Shown piece by piece: positions 58,887-64,000 of a DNA stretch of 64,000 bases (within the stretch, counting starts at the first letter, position 1; each line of letters starts with the position of its first letter). The stretch spans positions 310,001-374,000 of the forward strand of contig NZ_NMVP01000012.1 of the NCBI RefSeq assembly GCF_002250705.1, given 5' to 3'. The DNA is from Enemella evansiae (GTDB taxonomy: Bacteria; Actinomycetota; Actinomycetes; Propionibacteriales; Propionibacteriaceae). The notes under the pieces are model-generated. The model ran no database searches, was not told the origin of the DNA, and saw nothing but the letters and a program-made list of their open reading frames with translations. The position numbers and the translations under genes were made by a program.

Positions 58887-60041
58887 TCAGGAACCGCCGA
58901 TGGAGATGTGCACGTGGTCCATGTGGTTGGCGGTGGCCGAACCACGATCGGACATCGAGCGCCAGCCCTCGGAGGAGCGCTGGGTGGTCCAGATCTTCTG
59001 CTGGTAGATGACCTGGGAGATGCCGTAGGAGCCGGCGTTGGCCTTGGCCCACTCGGCGATCTGCCAGCCGGAGGAGCTGTTCGAGATCATCACGTCCAGC
59101 GCCAGCCCGGCCGGGTGCCGGTAGTCGACGTTGTCCGGTCGGACGCCGCCGTAGCTGTCGGCGGCACCGGGGAACTTCGCGCAGACGGCCTGCTGCACGC
59201 GGGCGGTGCTGGCCTGCAGGCCGGCGACCGGCTTGCAGCTGCCCGAACCGGCGGGAGCCGGGGCCGGGGCGGCGGGGCCGTTGCCCGAGGCGGTCTTGCC
59301 GGAGCTGGAGGAGCTGGAGGACTTCGACGGGGTCGACGACCGGCTCTGGCTGCTGCTGGCCGGGGCGCTCGGCTTGGCGGAGGCGCTGGGCTTGTTGCTG
59401 CTCAGGTATTCGCTGGAGACCCAGCCGGTCTTGCTGTCGAGCAGAATCTGGCTGAAGCCGGAGGCGGTCTTGCCGGTGATGGAGACGGCGTCCCCTTCGG
59501 CGACCGAACCGATCTTGTCGCTGTCGGCGCTCGCCTCGACCCGGACATTCACGGTCGCGGTCGCGTACCGGGTGCCGGCGACGGTCGGCTTGCTGGTCGG
59601 CGACGGCGCCAGGGTGGACACCTTCATCAGCGGCGCCTCGGCGGGCCGCGGCGCCGGCTGCTGACCCTCGGGGGAAACGCCCTCCGACGGGCTCGCCTCG
59701 GGGGTCGGCACGTCGATCGCGGTGCGGGACTGATCCCGGCTGGTGGTATCGGCGGTCCGCGCCTCGGGCGGGGCGGCCGGCGCAGCGGTCGCGGCGGCCG
59801 GGGCCGCGGCGATGCTGCTGTCATCGGGACGCGGCCCGGTGACACCGGCGAGCGCCAGCCCGGCGAGCACCGACAGGGTCAGTACGCCGGGGAGCGCGAA
59901 ACGACGGATCCGGGAGCGGAACGCGCTGGCACCGGCGGGCTCGTCATCCACCAGGGCCCGCTGGGGCAGATGCTCCACAGCGGACTCGTCGATGCGGTCA
60001 TCGGCGAGCGAGTCGGGCAGCTGCTCGGGAGAGTCGGACAA
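58887..60041 (-). CDS. Wall-associated protein with SH3 domain and M15-like C-terminal domain
   Basis: A 384-residue protein. A cytoplasmic tail (residues 1-45), a transmembrane helix (47-70), then an Ala/Pro/Ser-rich linker, a bacterial SH3 domain at about 160-225 (ATVNVRVEASADSDKIGSV), a Ser-rich linker, and a C-terminal region (RHPAGLALDVMI and MDHVHISI) with the His/Asp/His pattern of VanY/M15-like peptidases. A peptidoglycan-related role outside the cell is likely. TTG at 60041 has GAAGG at 7-nt spacing. A terminator follows the gene. Confidence 0.85.
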   Translation of the reverse strand: MSDSPEQLPDSLADDRIDESAVEHLPQRALVDDEPAGASAFRSRIRRFALPGVLTLSVLAGLALAGVTGPRPDDSSIAAAPAAATAAPAAPPEARTADTTSRDQSRTAIDVPTPEASPSEGVSPEGQQPAPRPAEAPLMKVSTLAPSPTSKPTVAGTRYATATVNVRVEASADSDKIGSVAEGDAVSITGKTASGFSQILLDSKTGWVSSEYLSSNKPSASAKPSAPASSSQSRSSTPSKSSSSSSSGKTASGNGPAAPAPAPAGSGSCKPVAGLQASTARVQQAVCAKFPGAADSYGGVRPDNVDYRHPAGLALDVMISNSSSGWQIAEWAKANAGSYGISQVIYQQKIWTTQRSSEGWRSMSDRGSATANHMDHVHISIGGS

Positions 60042-60155
60042 GATCAGGCCTTCGCGTCGAGATCATTTCGTGACAAGGACGGGGCGAGTCTAAGCAGGTT
60101 CGCCCGCAAAAACGAAATTTTTGGGGCTGTTTCTCTCAGAAAACCCGCAGAACTC

Positions 60156-60758
60156 TCAGACTTCCCCGGATTCGGTGGCCCGGCAGAGGTCGGTGAGCTG
60201 GCGGGCGAACTCCCGCAGACCGGCCCGACAGGCCTCATCGTCGCGAGTGCTGAGCCAGACCATCGTGTTGCCCTCGATCACCGTGATCACCAACTGCACC
60301 AGCAGCTCGCGGTCGGTGCGCAACGGCCCGTACCGGGCCTCGAGCTGGTCCAGCGCACCGCGTACCACCGCCGCGGAGACCTCGAACCGCGACCCGGCGA
60401 GCTCCTGCAGTCCCGGCGTACGCGCGGCGTAGTGCCCGAGCTCGAGCAGCGCCTGCTCCTCACCCGGGTGCTCGCGGACGAACTCGAAAGTGCTCAGCAG
60501 CAGCTTCTCGATGTCGCACCCCAGGTCGCCGCTGGGCTCGAACCCCGGCACCAGGTGGGATTCGCGCTGCACCACCGATCGGATCAGCGCGGCCATCAGG
60601 GCCTGCTGGGACTCGAACACGTAGTGAAAGCTGGCCAGCGGCATGTCCGCCTCGGCACAGACCGCACGCGTCGTCGCGGCCGCGACCCCGTCACGGGCCA
60701 TCACCCGGAAGGCGGCTTCGAGCAGCAACTCCTGCCGGCGGGCGGGTGGAATGCGCAT
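60156..60758 (-). CDS. TetR-family regulator
   Basis: A 200-residue TetR protein with DNA-binding helices in GVAAATTRAVCAEADMPLASFHYVFESQQALMAAL. The C-terminal part is helical, of the broad TetR_C type, with an unknown ligand. AGGGAGAG precedes the ATG at 60758. It lies 116 bp after a second TetR gene on the same strand. No obvious target is adjacent. Confidence 0.88.
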   Translation of the reverse strand: MRIPPARRQELLLEAAFRVMARDGVAAATTRAVCAEADMPLASFHYVFESQQALMAALIRSVVQRESHLVPGFEPSGDLGCDIEKLLLSTFEFVREHPGEEQALLELGHYAARTPGLQELAGSRFEVSAAVVRGALDQLEARYGPLRTDRELLVQLVITVIEGNTMVWLSTRDDEACRAGLREFARQLTDLCRATESGEV

Positions 60759-60874
60759 CGACCTCTCCCTGGGACGACCCGCCCCGGCCGGGCAGGCTGT
60801 CCGGGAGGTTAGACCATCGCCCCGGGCCGCCGGGGTCCGGTCCATTCCCTGACCAGTCGCCGGTACGCCCGGGA

Positions 60875-61438
60875 TCAGTCGGTGGGCGTCTCGTCCCGGC
60901 CCCGCCGCAGCTCCTCGAGGACCCCCGCGAAATGCTCCGACTCCTGGACGTGGCCCGGCAGATCGGCCGCCAGCACGTGATAGATCGTGAAGCAGCGCCC
61001 CAGGAAGTCGAGCGCGTCGGCGTACGTGCCACCGGCCCCGTTGATCACGATGTCGACCACCTCGCCGAGGACCTGCCGGACATCCACCCCGATCCGGGGT
61101 ACCGCGGAGGCGGAGGTGAAGGCGCGGAAGATGACCATCATGCTGTCCGGATCCTGGCTGACGACATCGAAGTAACCGGCCAGCATCCGTTCGGCGGAGA
61201 ACGGCGGCGTGGCCCGGGCCTGGATCATCTGGGTGAGCGTCTCGGCGGCCTGCGCGTGGGCCTCCAGGAAGGCGTTCTCCTTGTTGCCGTAGATCTGACT
61301 GATCCGGGGCTGGGAGACCCCGGCGGCCTGGGCGATGTCGGCCAGGGTGGTGCCGTCGTAACCCCCTCGAGCGAAGGCGCGGATCGCGGCCCGCGTGATC
61401 TCGGCCCGGCGGCGACTACGACTGATGGCATCTGGCAC
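60875..61438 (-). CDS. TetR-family regulator
   Basis: A 187-residue repressor with a clear helix-turn-helix (GYDGTTLADIAQAAGVSQPRISQIYGNKENAFLEA) and an all-helical ligand domain. GTG at 61438 is preceded by TACACT with 7 nt between, so it is probably leaderless. It may control the DoxX-family gene that lies 59 bp upstream on the same strand, or the downstream TetR gene; the sequence does not decide. Confidence 0.88.
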   Translation of the reverse strand: MPDAISRSRRRAEITRAAIRAFARGGYDGTTLADIAQAAGVSQPRISQIYGNKENAFLEAHAQAAETLTQMIQARATPPFSAERMLAGYFDVVSQDPDSMMVIFRAFTSASAVPRIGVDVRQVLGEVVDIVINGAGGTYADALDFLGRCFTIYHVLAADLPGHVQESEHFAGVLEELRRGRDETPTD

Positions 61439-61497
61439 GGGCGACAGTGTACGGGCGCCCCCACAGATGTTTCACCAGGTGGGGATCCAGCCCTTGT

Positions 61498-61866
61498 TCA
61501 GTCGCGGCCGGCCCGCCAGGCCGCGCGGATCAACGGGAGCTGCAGCGGCAGTCGGGCCAGCGTGATCGCCTGCCGGGTCCGGTTCGTCCCGGCGAGTGCG
61601 TCGACGGTCATCTGCACGTTCCCGGGGAACACCGCGACCAGCAGCGCCGCGCTCGCGACCCCCGCGGCCCGCCGACTGGCCGGCAGCAGCAGACCGACCG
61701 CGCAGACCAACTCGGCGATGCCCGAGGCACCGATCACCTCCCGGTCCGCGGGCACCCAGCTCGGGATCAGCGGCTTGAACACCTTCGGCTTCACCAGATG
61801 CACGACCCCCGAGACCAGGAAGGCGGACACCACGAGTTTGGCATCGGTACGCAGGGGTGCGGTCAC
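61498..61866 (-). CDS. DoxX-family membrane protein
   Basis: A 122-residue protein with four hydrophobic helices. SGVVHLVKPKVFKPLIPSWVP and IGASGIAELVCAVGLLLP are the typical DoxX-like segments. Members occur in thiosulfate- and redox-related operons, but most are of unknown function. AAGGAG precedes the GTG at 61866, 4 nt away. Confidence 0.82.
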   Translation of the reverse strand: MTAPLRTDAKLVVSAFLVSGVVHLVKPKVFKPLIPSWVPADREVIGASGIAELVCAVGLLLPASRRAAGVASAALLVAVFPGNVQMTVDALAGTNRTRQAITLARLPLQLPLIRAAWRAGRD

Positions 61867-61929
61867 GGTTCTCCTTGGGTGCTCGACGGCGGGCGAGGGC
61901 CCAAGGCTATCGGTGACCCCGCCAGGATC

Positions 61930-62916
61930 TCAGCGGGCCGGCAGCCGGGTGATCCAGTAGGACGCGGTGCCCGGCGAGGCCACCCCGAAACGGGCGTTGA
62001 CCGCCCACAACCAGCCGCCCAGCAGGGCCGCGGTGGAGGGGATGTCGAGGGTCTCGTCGCTGCGCGCGCCCTGCCACTTGGCCCGCCAGCCACCGCTGCC
62101 GTCGGGGCTCAGTTTCAGCACCGAGACCTCGTACTGGCCGCTGCCGCGGACGTTGTAGAGCCACTCGCCGGACCGTTCCAGGCCGTCGCCGCCGGTGATC
62201 CCGGGCCCGCCGGAGACCGGGATCTCCCGCGCCACCCCGGTCACCGGGTCGACCTGCCAGAGGCCGCCGTGCTGGCTGTTGTTCAGGATCAGCGACCCGT
62301 CGGGCAGCTCGCGGATGCCGTTGGCGTTCACCGCGGTACCGTCGCCGGCCGGCCAGGCACCGCCCAACGGGATGAAGGTGGGTGCCGCACCGGTCGGCGT
62401 ACCCGCCGTGGTGAGCGGGATCCGGGTCAGCCGGTCGACCCGGGAGTCGGTGACGAAGACGGCATCGCGGGTCACCACCAGGTCGTTCAGGAAGACCCCG
62501 CCGGGCACCAGCTGGTCGAACACCACCGCCCCGGTGTTCGAGTCGATCGCCCAGACGTGGGCCTCGCTGCCGACGTTGCCGGCGGCCCAGATCAGCCCGG
62601 AACGCGGGTCGTGGCGCAGGCCGCGGACCTGGCGGCCGGCCTGACCGGCCCACACGGTGGTGACCGCCCCGGTCACCGGGTCGACGCGGACGATCCGGCC
62701 GTCGGCCAGCGAGCCGACGAACAGCGCGGTCGCCGAGGCGGTGATGCCCTCGGGCCGGAGGCCGTCCGGCAGCGCGATGGTCTCGGGAGCCGGGGTACGC
62801 CGCCGCCCTGCGGCGTACGCGGATCCAGCGGTGCCGCCGAGCGCACCGGTGGCGAGCGCGAGACCACCGGCGGCCAGCAGCGCGGCACGGCGGGAGAATC
62901 TCGATGAGTTGTCCAT
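61930..62916 (-). CDS. Tat-exported SMP-30/gluconolactonase-like beta-propeller protein
   Basis: A 328-residue protein. The N-terminus FSRRAALLAAGGLALATG is a twin-arginine signal, cleaved near SAYAAG. The rest is a six-bladed propeller with repeated VDPVTGAVTTVWAG, IDSNTGAVVFDQL, VNANGIRELPDGSLILNNS and VDPVTGVAREIPVSG strands, as in SMP-30/lactonase-like sugar-lactone hydrolases. Folded, cofactor- or metal-bearing export is implied. The substrate is unknown. Confidence 0.82.
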   Translation of the reverse strand: MDNSSRFSRRAALLAAGGLALATGALGGTAGSAYAAGRRRTPAPETIALPDGLRPEGITASATALFVGSLADGRIVRVDPVTGAVTTVWAGQAGRQVRGLRHDPRSGLIWAAGNVGSEAHVWAIDSNTGAVVFDQLVPGGVFLNDLVVTRDAVFVTDSRVDRLTRIPLTTAGTPTGAAPTFIPLGGAWPAGDGTAVNANGIRELPDGSLILNNSQHGGLWQVDPVTGVAREIPVSGGPGITGGDGLERSGEWLYNVRGSGQYEVSVLKLSPDGSGGWRAKWQGARSDETLDIPSTAALLGGWLWAVNARFGVASPGTASYWITRLPAR

Positions 62917-62973
62917 GGGTCATTCTCGCCGACGGATCGGCGGGGCGCCATGGCCGCGCTGCGCTGCCGGCGG

Positions 62974-63693
62974 TCAGCCCTGCTGCTCGGCCACCTCGAG
63001 CAGCCGATCGACGAGCTCGTCGGGCCGGGCCAGGAACGGCGAATGCCCGCCCGGCATCCGCCGTGGTTCGATCCCGAGCCGCTGCCGCGCCAGCGCCGAC
63101 CCGGCATCCGCGGAGACCACCCGGTCATCGGCACAGGCGAGGTAGTCCATCGGCACGCTCGGCCACTCCACCAGCGGGGTGACCTCGGTCAGCGGCGTCA
63201 TCGCCTGCGGCCGCAGCTCGGCGAGGGCGGCCTCGACCAGGGCCGGATCCGCCACGTCGTGGTAGAAGATCTCCCGCGCCAGCTCGGCCGGCCATTCGGT
63301 GCGCCCGTCGGGCAACCGGACCTGCTGCGGGAGGTATTCGGTGAGCCACTGCTCGGTCATCACCTGGTGCCCGGTGGCGCGCTGACCCGCCAGGCTGTCG
63401 CCCACCTCGGGCAGCAGCGCGGCGAGGAAGATGATCCCGCGTACCGGGCGGAGCGCCGGCAGCAGCGGCGCGGTCAATCCACCGGCCGAGTGGGCGACGA
63501 CCACCAGGTCGTCGATCCCACGCCACTGGTCGACGATCTGCTCGGCATAGTCGGCGGCGCCCCGGGTGGGATCGTCGATCGGCATCGTCACCGTGACCGA
63601 CGGTACGCCGCGGCGTTCCAACGCCTGCCTGGTCGGCTCCCAGCATCCCCCGGTGTGCCAGGAACCGTGCAGGAAGCCGAAGGTCGGGCTCAT
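62974..63693 (-). CDS. Alpha/beta hydrolase
   Basis: A 239-residue esterase-like hydrolase. The oxyanion motif is FGFLHGSWHTGGCW, the nucleophile Ser in VVVAHSAGGLTAPL, an Asp in YLACADDRVV, and the final His in RRMPGGHSPFLARPDEL. This resembles plant hydroxynitrile-lyase/esterase-type and pyrethroid-hydrolase-like enzymes. Its ATG (63693) overlaps the stop of the upstream extradiol dioxygenase by ATGA, so the pair may act on one aromatic breakdown route. Confidence 0.88.
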   Translation of the reverse strand: MSPTFGFLHGSWHTGGCWEPTRQALERRGVPSVTVTMPIDDPTRGAADYAEQIVDQWRGIDDLVVVAHSAGGLTAPLLPALRPVRGIIFLAALLPEVGDSLAGQRATGHQVMTEQWLTEYLPQQVRLPDGRTEWPAELAREIFYHDVADPALVEAALAELRPQAMTPLTEVTPLVEWPSVPMDYLACADDRVVSADAGSALARQRLGIEPRRMPGGHSPFLARPDELVDRLLEVAEQQG

Positions 63694-64000
63694 GCCAGCG
63701 CACCCAGTCGGGCACCGGTGCCGTCGATCGGCTCACCGGTGGCGAGGTCGACGACCGGCGTACCGAAGAGCATGAACTCCTCGGGGAACAGCGACGAGCC
63801 GACCGAGACGCCGCAGCCGTTCATGAACTCCTCCACCGACCACACCTTGGTGTCGACGTCGGGGTCGAAGTTGAGGAAGCCGACGGTGCCGAAGAACTCG
63901 ATCCGGTTGCCGCCTGGTTCGAAGACGTAGAGATAGAGGCCCTGGGTCGCGCCGTGCATGCCCGGGCCCATCTCGATGCGGACGCCGTTCTCGCGGCAGA
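63690..64000 (-). CDS. Extradiol ring-cleavage dioxygenase (VOC family), C-terminal part only
   Basis: The N-terminus is beyond the right edge; about 103 residues are visible. HGATQGLYLYVFEPGGNRIEFFG is the C-terminal VOC motif of catechol 2,3-dioxygenase-type enzymes, with the metal-binding Glu in NRIEFFG, and VDTKVWSVEEF follows as expected. Such enzymes open catechols with Fe(II). The coding frame continues unbroken to position 64000. Confidence 0.85.
   Translation of the reverse strand, partial: CRENGVRIEMGPGMHGATQGLYLYVFEPGGNRIEFFGTVGFLNFDPDVDTKVWSVEEFMNGCGVSVGSSLFPEEFMLFGTPVVDLATGEPIDGTGARLGALA

Noticed and set aside
60042..60155. A riboswitch or leader RNA before the SH3/M15-like gene
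   Set aside because: The gap is only about 110 bp, with short A/T stems and no recognisable conserved riboswitch core.

Overview
The window is a 64 kb piece of a high-GC actinobacterial chromosome. The gene set suggests order Propionibacteriales, probably family Propionibacteriaceae; this is inferred from gene content only, and the genus is left open. Supporting features are pyruvate phosphate dikinase with its regulator, a polyphosphate-type glucokinase, a multi-gene Asp23 envelope-stress operon, a DUF222/HNH nuclease, pdxST with a MocR-type regulator, and many genes whose -10 box (TANNNT) lies 5-8 nt before the start codon, so their mRNAs are probably leaderless.

Layout. 1-3.4 kb: start of a lipoprotein gene, a DUF222/HNH nuclease flanked on both sides by a dispersed palindromic repeat, a HIT protein and an unknown protein. 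3.5-8.3 kb: ppdK, its regulatory kinase/phosphorylase, and a divergent RsmC/RlmG-like methyltransferase. 8.3-11.9 kb: YwiC-like membrane protein, hexose-6-phosphate mutarotase, lysoplasmalogenase (apparent CTG start) and a secreted Ig-like protein. 11.9-15.2 kb: modC-modB without modA, and an AAA ATPase. 15.2-16.3 kb: a toxin-antitoxin pair whose PIN toxin is frameshifted. 16.6-20.6 kb: an eight-gene Asp23/AmaP operon with an embedded ECF-type sigma factor. 20.6-30.1 kb: two MocR/EamA/oxidoreductase neighbourhoods, an aminotransferase, small enzymes and a membrane protein. 30.1-31.1 kb: two glycine tRNAs flanking a TetR gene. 31.2-33.8 kb: DUF1707 and two PH-domain membrane proteins. 34-36.7 kb: galE, ppgK and an aldo/keto reductase. 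36.8-42 kb: two anchored proteins, a NarL-type two-component system and a secreted lysozyme-like protein. 42.1-46.8 kb: pdxT-pdxS, divergent MocR regulator, argS. 46.9-52.1 kb: aldo/keto reductase, two CNNM/CorC-type proteins and a glycogen-debranching-type enzyme. 52.3-56.3 kb: MarR/SDR pair, SanA-like protein, pgi. 56.3-64 kb: dGTPase, a 49-residue basic protein, an SH3/M15-like wall protein, two TetR genes, DoxX, a Tat-exported beta-propeller, an alpha/beta hydrolase and the C-terminus of an extradiol dioxygenase.

How the genes fit together. Several genes serve sugar-phosphate and pyrophosphate/polyphosphate energy metabolism (ppdK and regulator, ppgK, pgi, mutarotase, galE, debranching enzyme). 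Others serve envelope homeostasis (Asp23 operon, SanA-like, CNNM-like, lysozyme-like and SH3 proteins). PLP synthesis sits beside its own regulator. The less ordinary features are the dispersed repeat family, which fills seven convergent gene junctions; the Asp23 operon with an internal sigma factor and no recognisable anti-sigma gene; a PdxR-like regulator lacking the PLP-binding lysine; and unusually compact divergent starts, one pair overlapping within a single CATG.
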